Made by a program: the position numbers and the translations under genes
Shown here: positions 29,417 to 38,172 of the stretch, in pieces
Position numbering within the stretch: the first letter of the stretch is position 1
Layout: every line of letters begins with the position of its first letter
The notes under the pieces: generated by a model
The model's input: only the letters and a program-made list of their open reading frames with translations
Database searches by the model: none
Told to the model about the DNA's origin: nothing
NCBI RefSeq assembly: GCF_030551255.1
Contig: NZ_CP130630.1
Location: 8,165,501 to 8,229,500, forward strand
DNA from: Streptomyces sp. NL15-2K
GTDB lineage: Bacteria > Actinomycetota > Actinomycetes > Streptomycetales > Streptomycetaceae
Reading direction: 5' to 3'
DNA: 64,000 nucleotides

Positions 29417-30156
29417 CCGACACCAGGCCCGTGGCCCTGATCAGCGGGGGTTCCCGGGGCATCGGCCGGGCCGCCGTGCTGAAGCTCGCGGCGGACGGCT
29501 ACGACATCAGCTTCTGCTTCCACTCCCAAGCGGAGGCCGCCGAGGTCCTCGGCAAGGAGGCCGAGGCACTCGGCGCCCGCGTGCTGCACCGCCGTGTGGA
29601 CGTGAGCGACGCGGCCGCGGTGCGCGCCTGGGTCACCGAGACCGAACAGGACCTCGGCCCCGTCGAGACGGCCGTCACCTCGGCCGGCATCACCCGCGAC
29701 AAGGCGCTGGTGATGATGTCCGACGACGAGTGGACGTCGGTCCTGTCCACCAACCTCGACGGCGTCTTCCACGTCTGCCGCGCGGTCGCCTTCGCCATGA
29801 TGAAGCGCCGTCGCGGCAGCATCACCAACATCTCGTCGGTGGCCGGGGTCTACGGCAACGCCACCCAGACGAACTACGCCGCGTCCAAGGCCGGGATCAT
29901 CGGCTTCTCCCGATCCCTCGCCAAGGAGGTCGGCCGCTACGGCATCCGCGTCAACACCGTGGCACCCGGCTTCGTCGACACCGACATGGTGGCCGCCGTC
30001 ACCGAGCGGGTCCGCGACGAGGCACTCGCGGGCGTCGCGCTGGGCCGGATGGGCACCGCCGACGAGGTCGCCGAACTCATCTCCTTCCTCGCCTCCGAAC
30101 GCGCGAGCTACATCACCGGATCCGTGGTCCAGATCGACGGGGGGATCGCACTGTGA
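29413..30156 (+). CDS. FabG-like 3-ketoacyl-ACP reductase (ketoreductase of the PKS)
   Basis: 247 aa from the ATG at 29413. Classical short-chain dehydrogenase: GGSRGIGRA for NADPH near residue 11, NISSVAG with the catalytic Ser, Tyr155-x3-Lys159 (YAASK) and a typical FabG end GSVVQIDGGIAL. The normal FabG length and the coupling to the dehydratases and isomerase place it as the reductive step of every elongation round. A housekeeping fabG would be expected elsewhere in the genome. Confidence 0.96.
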   Translation: MTDTRPVALISGGSRGIGRAAVLKLAADGYDISFCFHSQAEAAEVLGKEAEALGARVLHRRVDVSDAAAVRAWVTETEQDLGPVETAVTSAGITRDKALVMMSDDEWTSVLSTNLDGVFHVCRAVAFAMMKRRRGSITNISSVAGVYGNATQTNYAASKAGIIGFSRSLAKEVGRYGIRVNTVAPGFVDTDMVAAVTERVRDEALAGVALGRMGTADEVAELISFLASERASYITGSVVQIDGGIAL

Positions 30157-30854
30157 GCACCGCTCACCGCAGGAAGAAGCACCCCAGATGGTACTTCTCG
30201 CTGCGCAGCCCGTACTCGTGGTTCGCCTACCGCGACCTCAGTGAGAAGCACCCGGACGTCCTCGACCTGATCGAGTGGATTCCCTACTGGGAGCCGGACG
30301 ACGAGTCCACCCGGCTGCTCGCCGAGGCCGGCGTCACCCTTCCGGTGATGCCCATGCACCGCTCCAAGAACTTCTACATCCTGCGTGACGCGCGCCGCTG
30401 GGCGCATGCCCGCGGCTGGCAGGTGACCTGGCCGGTCGACCGCGCCCCGCACTGGGAGGTGTCCCACCTCGCCTACCTCGCGGCCGACGAGCAGGGCCTG
30501 GGGCGGCAGTTCGTCGACCTCGCCTACCGGGCGCGCTGGAACCAGGGCCTGGACCTCGCGGAGCGCGAGACCATCGTCGGCATCGCGGGCGAGCTCGGCC
30601 TCGACCCGGCGATCGCCGACTCGGCCGACGACCCCGACCTGCGGATCAAGGGCGTGGAGTGCCTGATCGCGGCCTATCACGACGACGCCTTCGGGGTGCC
30701 GTTCTTCATGCACGGCCGCGAGGCGTTCTGGGGCGCCGAGCGGGTCGGGGCGTTCGTGGCCGCCGTGCGCGGTGAGCAGTGGGACGGCACCAGCGACGCC
30801 CCGTTCGACGCGCCCCCGTTCACCGCCGCCCCGGACGGCAGCCGCCCGGCCTGA
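30153..30854 (+). CDS. DsbA-family / 2-hydroxychromene-2-carboxylate isomerase-like protein
   Basis: 233 aa from the GTG at 30153 (GTGA overlap with fabG). Thioredoxin/kappa-GST fold: WYFSLRSPYSWFAYRDL at the N-terminus has Ser where DsbA has CxxC, as in HCCA isomerases. The C-terminal cis-Pro region reads GVPFFMHGREAFWGAERV. There is no redox-active Cys pair. Proteins of this kind recur in gene clusters for cinnamoyl- or polyene-acylated peptides and are thought to isomerise polyene double bonds. Its place right after KR and DH fits that. The exact bond and cofactor are unknown. Confidence 0.88.
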   Translation: MSTAHRRKKHPRWYFSLRSPYSWFAYRDLSEKHPDVLDLIEWIPYWEPDDESTRLLAEAGVTLPVMPMHRSKNFYILRDARRWAHARGWQVTWPVDRAPHWEVSHLAYLAADEQGLGRQFVDLAYRARWNQGLDLAERETIVGIAGELGLDPAIADSADDPDLRIKGVECLIAAYHDDAFGVPFFMHGREAFWGAERVGAFVAAVRGEQWDGTSDAPFDAPPFTAAPDGSRPA

Positions 30855-30866
30855 CAGGAGAGAGCG

Positions 30867-33800
30867 ATGACCACCACCGGAACACCCCAGCGGACCGTCC
30901 CGCGCTGGGTACCCCCACCGCCGGCCGGGCAGCCGGCCCGGGCCGACTGGGCCGAGCTGATCCGCCCGGTGCCGCTCCGCCTCGCCGCCCGGGCCCGGCT
31001 GCTGGCCCGTCGCTCGGGCACGGGCTGGGAGACCGTGCCGCTCGCCGCCCACACCGCCGTCCTGTCCGCGCTGAGCGGCGAACGCGCGGTGGTGAGCGGC
31101 TACCTCGCGCCCGGCCGGGCCGCGGCCGGGGCCCGGCCTGTGACCCTCTCGCTCGACGACGAGACCTGGCGCGAACTGCTCGCGGCCGCCGACCGCGCCG
31201 CAGCCGTGCCCGCCGAGGGTGCCTTCGAGACCGTACTGGACCTCGCACACACCGAGGGCGACCTCCCCGAGGCCCCTGCGCAGACCGTGCTCAGCGCCAC
31301 GCTCCGGTACGGCCCGAAGGGACCCGCCCTGCTGATCGGCCACCGCACCGACGTGCTGGACGGCGACGCGGCCGACCGGATCGCCGGGTACTACCTGGCG
31401 GCCGTCGAACAGCTGACGCGGGAGCCGGACGCGCCGGCCCGCGGCGAGAGCCTGCTCTCCGCCGCCGAGTACCACCACCAGATCTTCGAACTCTCCGGCC
31501 CGCGGCGGCCGTTGCCGGACAAGCGGTTCCACGAGCTGTTCGAGGAGCAGGCCGCGCGACGGCCCGCGGACATCGCGGCCGTGCACGGCACCCGCACCTG
31601 GACGTACGAGGAACTCAACACCCGGGCCAACCGGATCGCCCACGCCCTGCTCGCCCGCGACCTGGGAGCCGAGGCGGTGGTGGCCGTGGTCACCGAGCGC
31701 AACCTGGACTGGCTCGCCTCGGTCATCGGCATCTTCAAGGCCGGCGCCGCCTATCTGCCCATCGAGCCGCACGCCCCCGCGGACCGGATGGCCCGCACCC
31801 TGGTCCGCGCCGACTGCCGCCTGGTGCTCACCGAGGACGGCGGCCCGGGCCACCTGGAGCAGGCCGCGCCGCCCGGCGTCGAACTCCTCAAGGCCGGTGC
31901 TGCGTACGCCGAGGGGCGCCCAGGCCACGACCCGCGCGTCCCCGTCGGCCCCGGTCAGCTCGCCTACCTGTACTTCACCTCGGGCTCCACCGGAGAACCC
32001 AAGGGCGCGATGTGCGAGCACGCCGGTTTCCTCAACCACCTGTACGCCAAGATCGACGACCAGGGCCTCGGCGAGGGCCAGGTGGTCGCCCAGACCGCGC
32101 CGCAGTCCTTCGACATCTCCCTGTGGCAGCTGGTCGCGGCCCTGGTCGTGGGAGGGCGCACGCTGATCGTCGAACAGGAGGCGATCCTCGACGTCGACCG
32201 CTACCTCGACACCATCGAGCGCGGCGGAGTCTGCGTGCTCCAGGCGGTCCCCTCCTACCTGGAGGTGGTGCTCAGCCGCCTGGAGGACAGACCCCGGGAA
32301 CTGCCCGCCCTGCGCTGTGTCTCGGTCACCGGTGAAGCGCTCAAGAAGGAACTCACCGCCCGCTGGTTCGCGCGATTCCCGCACATCGCCCTGATGAACG
32401 CCTACGGCCTGACGGAGACCTCGGACGACACCAACCACGAGGTCATGACCTCCGTCCCGGTGTGGGACTCGGTGCCGCTGGGGCACGCGGTCGGCAACGT
32501 CACCGTGTACGTCGTCGACGAGAACCTCCGACCGGTGCCGCTCGGCGCCCCCGGCGAGATCGTCTTCTCCGGCGTCTGCGTGGGACGCGGTTACGTCAAC
32601 GACCCCGAGCGCACCGCACAGGCCTTCGGCGACGACCCGCACCGGCCGGGGCAGCGGCTGTACCGCTCCGGCGACTTCGGGCGCAGGCTGCCCGGCGGCT
32701 CCCTGGAATTCCTCGGCCGCCGCGACGCCCAGATCAAGATCCGTGGCTTCCGGATCGAGATCGGTGAGATCGAGAACCAGATGCTGCGGCTGCCGGGCGT
32801 CCGCGACGGCGCCGTGGTCGTCGTCGAATCCCCCGACAAGGGAGGCCACCTGGTCGGCTTCCAGACCGGTTCGGCCCAGTCGTCCGACGCCCTGCGCAAG
32901 CGGCTGAGCCAGGCGCTGCCGGCGTACATGGTGCCCGACCGGGTCGAACACCTCGACGCGCTGCCGCTCACCGCCAACGGCAAGACGGACAAGCGGGCCC
33001 TGCGCACACTCGCCGCCGAACTCGCCGAACAGGAAGGCGCCGGCCAGGAGCACGAGGCGCCCCGTACCGACACCGAGCGGCGGCTCGCCGAGGCGTGGGC
33101 CGCCGTTCTGCGGCTGCCGCTCGAACGGGTCGGCCGCACCGCCCACTTCTTCGACCTGGGCGGCACCTCCCTGTCCGCGGTGCGGCTCGTGGTACGGATG
33201 GAACGCGCCTTCACGCTGCGCGACGTGACCCGGCGCCCGACGCTCGACGCACTCGCCGCGTTCCTCGACGACCCGCGGGCCGACGCTGGGGCCGGGACCG
33301 TGGCCGAGGGCCCGGAGAACCCCGGCGCGGCCGCCGCGCCCGCCCAGGACGCGGCCGCGGCGCACCGCACCGCCCTGGACGCCACCCCGTTCGAGGTCGT
33401 CAGGACCGAGGGCCGGCCGGCCGTGCTCACCCTCGACGGCCCCGCACCCGACGACCCGGCGGCCTGGTGCGCCGAGCAGGCCGGCCGGCTGCGTGCCACG
33501 GTCGCCGAGCACGGCGCGCTGCTGGTGCGCGGCCTCGGCCTGCGGAACGCGGACACCGTCGCCGGCGTCGGCCGCGCACTCCTGCACCAGGTGATGACCG
33601 AACGCGAGGGCTTCGCGCTGCGCCAACGGCTGGCGGACGGTGTGTACTCCTCCTCCGAGTGGCCCGTCGACCAGCCCATGTGCATGCACCACGAGCTGAG
33701 TTACGCCCGCGAGGTGCCCGGCACCCTGCTCTTCGCCTGCCTCACCGCGCCCGAATCGGGCGGTGTCACCGGCGTCTCGGACTCCTTCGAGGTGCTGCGG

Positions 33801-34349
33801 GCGCTCCCGGCCGACCTGGTCGCCCGCTTCGAGTCCGAGGGCTGGCTCGTCGACCGCAACTACACCAATACCGTGGGCGTCGGCCTCGCCGACGCCTTCG
33901 GCACCACCGACCGCGCGGCCATCGAGGCCTACTGCGCGGCCCGGGGCATCGAGTGCCGCTGGGAGCCGGGCGGCGACCTGCGTACCCGGCAGCGCGCCGC
34001 CGCCGTACTCACCCACCCGGTCACCGGTCGGCGCGGCTGGTTCAACCAGATCGCCTTCCTCAACGAATGGACCCTGGACCCCGTCATCCGGGAGTACCTG
34101 AAGTTCGAGTTCGGCGACGCCGGGCTGCCCTTCAACAGCCGCTACGGCAGCGGCGCCGGCCTCGACGAGGAAACGGTGCTCACCATCAACGGGGTGTACG
34201 AGAAGCACACCCTGCGCGAGCCGTGGCGGACCGGCGACCTCCTGATCGTGGACAACCTCCGGATGGCACACAGCCGGGAGCCCTATGAGGGGGACCGGAG
34301 GATCGCGGTCGTTCTCGGCGACCCGGTCACGGTCCCTCCCCACTCCTGA
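30867..34349 (+). CDS. Stand-alone A-T-TauD protein: amino acid activation with tethered Fe(II)/2-oxoglutarate hydroxylase
   Basis: 1160 aa, with AGGAGAG before the ATG. Residues 1-215 resemble only the C-terminal end of a condensation domain (ending SLLSAAEYHHQIFELSG) and lack HHxxxDG. The A domain spans about 218-720 ([20 protein letters not shown]), with specificity positions read as D-I-W-Q-S-T-A-D-D; its A5 motif is AYGLTETSDD rather than YGPTE. T domain about 735-805, Ser768 in FDLGGTSLSA. TauD/TfdA-type oxygenase about 840-1160: iron ligands His941 and Glu943 (MHHELSY) and His1135 (RMAHSRE). It should load an amino acid, hydroxylate it on the carrier (probably at the beta carbon) and pass it in trans. 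The amino acid is not known. Confidence 0.93.
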   Translation: MTTTGTPQRTVPRWVPPPPAGQPARADWAELIRPVPLRLAARARLLARRSGTGWETVPLAAHTAVLSALSGERAVVSGYLAPGRAAAGARPVTLSLDDETWRELLAAADRAAAVPAEGAFETVLDLAHTEGDLPEAPAQTVLSATLRYGPKGPALLIGHRTDVLDGDAADRIAGYYLAAVEQLTREPDAPARGESLLSAAEYHHQIFELSGPRRPLPDKRFHELFEEQAARRPADIAAVHGTRTWTYEELNTRANRIAHALLARDLGAEAVVAVVTERNLDWLASVIGIFKAGAAYLPIEPHAPADRMARTLVRADCRLVLTEDGGPGHLEQAAPPGVELLKAGAAYAEGRPGHDPRVPVGPGQLAYLYFTSGSTGEPKGAMCEHAGFLNHLYAKIDDQGLGEGQVVAQTAPQSFDISLWQLVAALVVGGRTLIVEQEAILDVDRYLDTIERGGVCVLQAVPSYLEVVLSRLEDRPRELPALRCVSVTGEALKKELTARWFARFPHIALMNAYGLTETSDDTNHEVMTSVPVWDSVPLGHAVGNVTVYVVDENLRPVPLGAPGEIVFSGVCVGRGYVNDPERTAQAFGDDPHRPGQRLYRSGDFGRRLPGGSLEFLGRRDAQIKIRGFRIEIGEIENQMLRLPGVRDGAVVVVESPDKGGHLVGFQTGSAQSSDALRKRLSQALPAYMVPDRVEHLDALPLTANGKTDKRALRTLAAELAEQEGAGQEHEAPRTDTERRLAEAWAAVLRLPLERVGRTAHFFDLGGTSLSAVRLVVRMERAFTLRDVTRRPTLDALAAFLDDPRADAGAGTVAEGPENPGAAAAPAQDAAAAHRTALDATPFEVVRTEGRPAVLTLDGPAPDDPAAWCAEQAGRLRATVAEHGALLVRGLGLRNADTVAGVGRALLHQVMTEREGFALRQRLADGVYSSSEWPVDQPMCMHHELSYAREVPGTLLFACLTAPESGGVTGVSDSFEVLRALPADLVARFESEGWLVDRNYTNTVGVGLADAFGTTDRAAIEAYCAARGIECRWEPGGDLRTRQRAAAVLTHPVTGRRGWFNQIAFLNEWTLDPVIREYLKFEFGDAGLPFNSRYGSGAGLDEETVLTINGVYEKHTLREPWRTGDLLIVDNLRMAHSREPYEGDRRIAVVLGDPVTVPPHS

Positions 34350-34397
34350 CCAGCTCGCCCACCAGCCTCTCCCACCAGTTCTTCGGATGGAGCAATC

Positions 34398-35465
34398 ATG
34401 TCCAGCCCGTCGCTCGTGCCGCCCTTCGCCGTCATCACCGGCGCGCAGGTGGCCCAGGTTCTCACCGGCAGCGAGAAGCAGGTCGTGAACCTGGTCGAAG
34501 ACGTCTACCGGCTGCACGGCCGGGGCGACTCGGTCAACCCGCCCTCGTACTTCCTGCGCTTCCCCGACCGCCCGAGCTCCCGGATCATCGCGCTGCCCGC
34601 CTCGGTCGGCGGCGTCCACCCCACCGACGGCCTGAAGTGGATCTCCAGCTTCCCGGAGAACGTCGCGGCCGGCATCCCGCGGGCCTCCGCGGTCCTCATC
34701 CTCAACGACCACGCGACCGGCTACCCGTTCGCCTGCCTGGAGAGTTCCATCATCAGCGCCTCCAGGACCGCCGCGTCAGCCGCCCTCGCCGCCGACAAGC
34801 TCAAGCGAGGCGAACGCCCCCGCCGCATCGGGTTCATCGGCACCGGACTCATCGCCCGCTACATCCACCACTATCTGGAGGCCACCGACTGGACCTTTGA
34901 CCGGATCGGCGTCCACGACCTGTCCCAGGAGCACGCCGAGGCATTCGCCGGCTACCTCGGCGGCCGCCCCGGCGACGCCTCCGTCGTGGTGCACGAGACA
35001 TCCGAGGAGCTGATCCGGGAGAGCGACCTGGTGGTCCTCGCCACCGTCGCGGGCAGCCCGCACCTGCACGACCCGGCCTGGTTCGCGCACAACCCGCTGG
35101 TCCTCAACGTGTCGCTGCGGGATCTCGCACCGGAGATCCTGCTCGCCTCCGCCAACATCCTCGACGACGTCGAGCACTGCCTGAAGGCGGACACCTCACC
35201 CCATCTCACCGAACAGCTCACCGGCGGGCGCGACTTCATCGACGGCACCCTCTTCGACGTTCTGCAGGGACGGGTCGAACTCCCTGCGGACCGCCCGGTC
35301 GTCTTCTCGCCGTTCGGTCTCGGCGTCCTCGACATCGCCCTCGGGCGCTACGTCCACGACCAACTCCGCGACGCCGGCCGGCTCGGCGTCGTCGACGGCT
35401 TCTTCCACGAGCTCGACCGCTACGGACGCGACCGCGGCCAGGCGGCACCCGAACCCACACGGTGA
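34398..35465 (+). CDS. sbnB: SbnB-like dehydrogenase for L-2,3-diaminopropionate
   Basis: 355 aa, ornithine cyclodeaminase/mu-crystallin fold. A Rossmann NAD site (RIGFIGTGLIARYIH) sits near residues 137-151. SbnB in staphyloferrin B biosynthesis oxidatively hydrolyses N-(1-amino-1-carboxy-2-ethyl)-glutamate to L-Dap and 2-oxoglutarate with NAD+. The partner SbnA-like gene follows after 18 bases, which is the usual pairing and makes Dap production much more likely than ornithine cyclodeamination to proline. It supplies a building block for the NRPS. Confidence 0.93.
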   Translation: MSSPSLVPPFAVITGAQVAQVLTGSEKQVVNLVEDVYRLHGRGDSVNPPSYFLRFPDRPSSRIIALPASVGGVHPTDGLKWISSFPENVAAGIPRASAVLILNDHATGYPFACLESSIISASRTAASAALAADKLKRGERPRRIGFIGTGLIARYIHHYLEATDWTFDRIGVHDLSQEHAEAFAGYLGGRPGDASVVVHETSEELIRESDLVVLATVAGSPHLHDPAWFAHNPLVLNVSLRDLAPEILLASANILDDVEHCLKADTSPHLTEQLTGGRDFIDGTLFDVLQGRVELPADRPVVFSPFGLGVLDIALGRYVHDQLRDAGRLGVVDGFFHELDRYGRDRGQAAPEPTR

Positions 35466-35483
35466 AAAAGTGACGGTGATGAA

Positions 35484-36497
35484 GTGACGGTCATATCCGC
35501 CCCCTACGAGATCAACGTCGACGACGTATTCGTGGATCTGCGGTCTGTCTTCGACGTCCCCCTCTTCCTGAAATACGAGGGAGTCAACCTCGCGGGCTCC
35601 GTCAAGCTGAAGGCCGCCCTGGAAATGGTGCTGGCCGCCGAGCGCGACGGCACCCTGACCCCGGGCGACGTGCTCGTGGAGTCCTCGTCCGGCAACCTCG
35701 GCGTGGCGCTCAGCATGATCGCGGCCCACCGGGGATACGGCTTCGTCTGCGTCACCGACTCCCGCTGCAACCCGGCGAGCCGCCGGCTGATGGAGTCCTT
35801 CGGCGCCCGGGTCCTGGTCATCTCGCGTCCCGACAAGGAACGCGGCCTGCTGGGCGCCCGGATCGACTACGTGCAGCGGCTCGTCGACTTCGACCCGAAC
35901 TACGTCTGGCTCAACCAGTACGTGAACCCGCACAACTGGCTGGCCCACTACCGCTCCACCGGCCCCGCCGTCGCCGCCCAGTTCCCCGAGCTGGACGTGC
36001 TCTTCGTCGGCGCGGGAACCACCGGCACGCTGATGGGCTGCGCCCGCTTCTTCCGGGAGCAACGGCGGCCGGTGCGGATCGTGGCCGTCGACAGCGTGGG
36101 CTCGGTGACCTTCGGCGGCCCCGCCCTTACCCGGCACATCCCCGGACTCGGCGCGGGCGTACGACCGCAGCTGCTCGACGAGGGGCTCGTCGACGAGGTC
36201 GTCATGGTGCCCGAGCGGGACACCCTGGAGAGCTGCCACGCCCTGGCCCGGCGCGGCTTCCTGTTCGGCGGTTCCACCGGCACCGTCGTCAGCGGCGCGC
36301 TGCGCTGGCTGGGCGGCCGGCCCCGGGGCGAGCGGCTCACCGCGGTCGCGCTCTCCCCGGACCAGGGCGACCGCTATCTCGACACGCTGTACGACCCCGA
36401 GTGGGTGGCGCGGCACTTCGGCGCTCCGCACACCTGGGACACGGCGGTTCCGGAGACCTCGGCCGAACTGCCCCAACTGGTCACGAGCGCCGGCTGA
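35484..36497 (+). CDS. sbnA: SbnA-like PLP enzyme (phosphoserine/glutamate condensing) for L-2,3-diaminopropionate
   Basis: 337 aa from the GTG at 35484. Cysteine-synthase-like fold type II PLP enzyme: Lys41 in NLAGSVKLKAA binds PLP, SSSGNLG holds the substrate and GAGTTGTLMG holds the cofactor phosphate. SbnA replaces the phosphate of O-phospho-L-serine with the amino group of glutamate. The adjacent SbnB-like gene gives the next step, and the serA-type gene downstream increases phosphoserine supply. A role as a cysteine synthase is less likely given this setting. Confidence 0.92.
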   Translation: MTVISAPYEINVDDVFVDLRSVFDVPLFLKYEGVNLAGSVKLKAALEMVLAAERDGTLTPGDVLVESSSGNLGVALSMIAAHRGYGFVCVTDSRCNPASRRLMESFGARVLVISRPDKERGLLGARIDYVQRLVDFDPNYVWLNQYVNPHNWLAHYRSTGPAVAAQFPELDVLFVGAGTTGTLMGCARFFREQRRPVRIVAVDSVGSVTFGGPALTRHIPGLGAGVRPQLLDEGLVDEVVMVPERDTLESCHALARRGFLFGGSTGTVVSGALRWLGGRPRGERLTAVALSPDQGDRYLDTLYDPEWVARHFGAPHTWDTAVPETSAELPQLVTSAG

Positions 36498-36579
36498 GTC
36501 GGCCCGCCCGACCGCAGGCCCCTCACGGAACCCTTTCGACCCTCATTTCGAGACTCATTTCGAGACAAGGAATCGCGTC

Positions 36580-38172
36580 GTGGACAAGCCAGTCGTACTG
36601 ATCGCCGAGGAACTCTCTCCGGCCACCGTCGACGCCCTGGGGCCGGACTTCGAGATCCGGCACTGCGCGGGCGCCGACCGGGGCGCGCTCCTCGACGCGC
36701 TCCCGGCGGCCGACGCGGTACTCGTGCGCAGCGCCACCCGCATGGACGCGGAGGCCATCGCGACGGGCACGCGGCTCAAGGTGATCGGCCGGGCCGGGGT
36801 CGGCCTGGACAACGTGGACGTGCCCGCCGCGTCCCGGGCCGGCGTCATGGTGGTCAACGCCCCCACCTCCAACATCGTCAGCGCGGCCGAGCACACCGTC
36901 GGCCTGCTGCTCGCGGTGGCCAGGAACATCCCGCAGGCCGACGCGGCGCTCAGGGAAGGCCGCTGGCAGCGCAGCCGGTTCACCGGTGTCGAGCTCGCGG
37001 ACAAGACGCTCGGCATCGTCGGGCTGGGCAGGATCGGTTCCCTGGTGGCCCGCCGGATGGCGGCGTTCGGGATGACACTGCTCGCCTACGACCCCTACGT
37101 ACCGGCCGGATACGCCGAGCGGACGGGGGTGCGCGCCGTCGCGCTCGACACGCTCCTCGACGAGGCGGACTTCCTGACCGTCCATCTGCCGAGGACCCCG
37201 GAGACGACCGGCCTGATCGGTTTCGACGCGCTGCACCGGGTCAAGCCGGACGTACGGATCGTCAACGCGTCGCGTGGCGGGATCGTCGACGAGGCGGAGC
37301 TGTACGCCGCGCTGAAGGAGGGGCGGATCGCGGGCGCGGCCATGGACGTGTTCGCCACCGAGCCGTGCACCTCCTCCCCGCTGTACGAGCTCGACAACGT
37401 GGTCGTCACCCCGCACCTGGGCGCGGGCACCGCCGAGGCGCAGGAGCGGGCCGGCGTCTCGGTCGCCAGGTCGGTCCGGGAGGCGCTGTCCGGACGGTTC
37501 GTCCCGGAGGCGGTCAACGTGCGGATGGGCGAGGTCGACGCCGCACTCGACCCGTGGCTGACCCTGGCCGAGCGCCTCGGCCGGCTCTTCACGGCGACCG
37601 CCGGCGGGCTGCCGGGGCAGTTGCGGGTGACCGTGTCCGGCGAGATCGCGCGCCACGACGTCGCGGCCCTCGAACTGGCCGGCCTCAAGGGCGTGCTGGG
37701 TCAGGTCGTCGAGGGCGGTGTCAGCTATGTCAACGCCCCGCTGATCGCCCAGGAGCGGGGCCTGGGCACCGAGGTGCGCTCCGGCCCCGACAGCCCGGTG
37801 CACCGCAGCCTCGTCCGAGTCGACGGGACTCTGCCGTCCGGTGAGCCGGTCTCGGTGACCGGCACCCTGACCGGGCTGCACTCCGGCGCACGCCTCGTGG
37901 AGATCTGCGGCTACGAGGTCGATGTCGCCCTCGACGGCGACCTGGCCTTCTTCCTCGCCCCCGACCGGCCCGGAGTGATCGGCGCGGTCAGCGAGGCCCT
38001 CGGGCAGGCGGGGGTCCCCGTCGAGTCCCTGCGGATCGCCCGGGGCGCCGGAGCCGACGGGACGGCCCTGGTCGCCCTCGGACTGGGCGGACCGGCAGCT
38101 CAGGCGGTCCTCGACGACGCGTCCGCCGCGATCGAAGCCACCCGTGGCTGGAGCCTGGAGCAGACCGGATGA
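36580..38172 (+). CDS. serA: D-3-phosphoglycerate dehydrogenase (SerA), long form, BGC-embedded
   Basis: 530 aa from the GTG at 36580, the usual length of actinobacterial SerA. NAD-binding GLGRIGSLVARR near residues 147-158, catalytic Arg in NASRGGIVDE and Glu/His in the HLGAGTAEA region, then an intervening domain and a C-terminal ACT domain (about 450-530, FLAPDRPGVIG) for serine feedback. It makes 3-phosphohydroxypyruvate, the precursor of phosphoserine; serC is not in the window. Being downstream of sbnB-sbnA it is probably a dedicated precursor-supply copy. A 12-base direct repeat (CTCATTTCGAGA twice) lies just before its ribosome site. Confidence 0.94.
   Translation: MDKPVVLIAEELSPATVDALGPDFEIRHCAGADRGALLDALPAADAVLVRSATRMDAEAIATGTRLKVIGRAGVGLDNVDVPAASRAGVMVVNAPTSNIVSAAEHTVGLLLAVARNIPQADAALREGRWQRSRFTGVELADKTLGIVGLGRIGSLVARRMAAFGMTLLAYDPYVPAGYAERTGVRAVALDTLLDEADFLTVHLPRTPETTGLIGFDALHRVKPDVRIVNASRGGIVDEAELYAALKEGRIAGAAMDVFATEPCTSSPLYELDNVVVTPHLGAGTAEAQERAGVSVARSVREALSGRFVPEAVNVRMGEVDAALDPWLTLAERLGRLFTATAGGLPGQLRVTVSGEIARHDVAALELAGLKGVLGQVVEGGVSYVNAPLIAQERGLGTEVRSGPDSPVHRSLVRVDGTLPSGEPVSVTGTLTGLHSGARLVEICGYEVDVALDGDLAFFLAPDRPGVIGAVSEALGQAGVPVESLRIARGAGADGTALVALGLGGPAAQAVLDDASAAIEATRGWSLEQTG

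Noticed and set aside
30108..34712. A 1534-aa open frame on the - strand, with similar long antisense frames under the NRPS (such as 2149-5208 and 10714-13356) and under the PKS genes
   Set aside because: They lie opposite genes with clear domains, have Gly/Arg/Val/His-rich composition, and reflect the lack of stop codons in high-GC DNA.
34398..35465. Ornithine cyclodeaminase making proline
   Set aside because: The adjacent SbnA-like and SerA genes and the sequence features fit the SbnB dehydrogenase role better.
36542..36566. CTCATTTCGAGA direct repeat before serA as an operator
   Set aside because: It is a simple two-copy repeat within an operon just before the ribosome site, with no further support.
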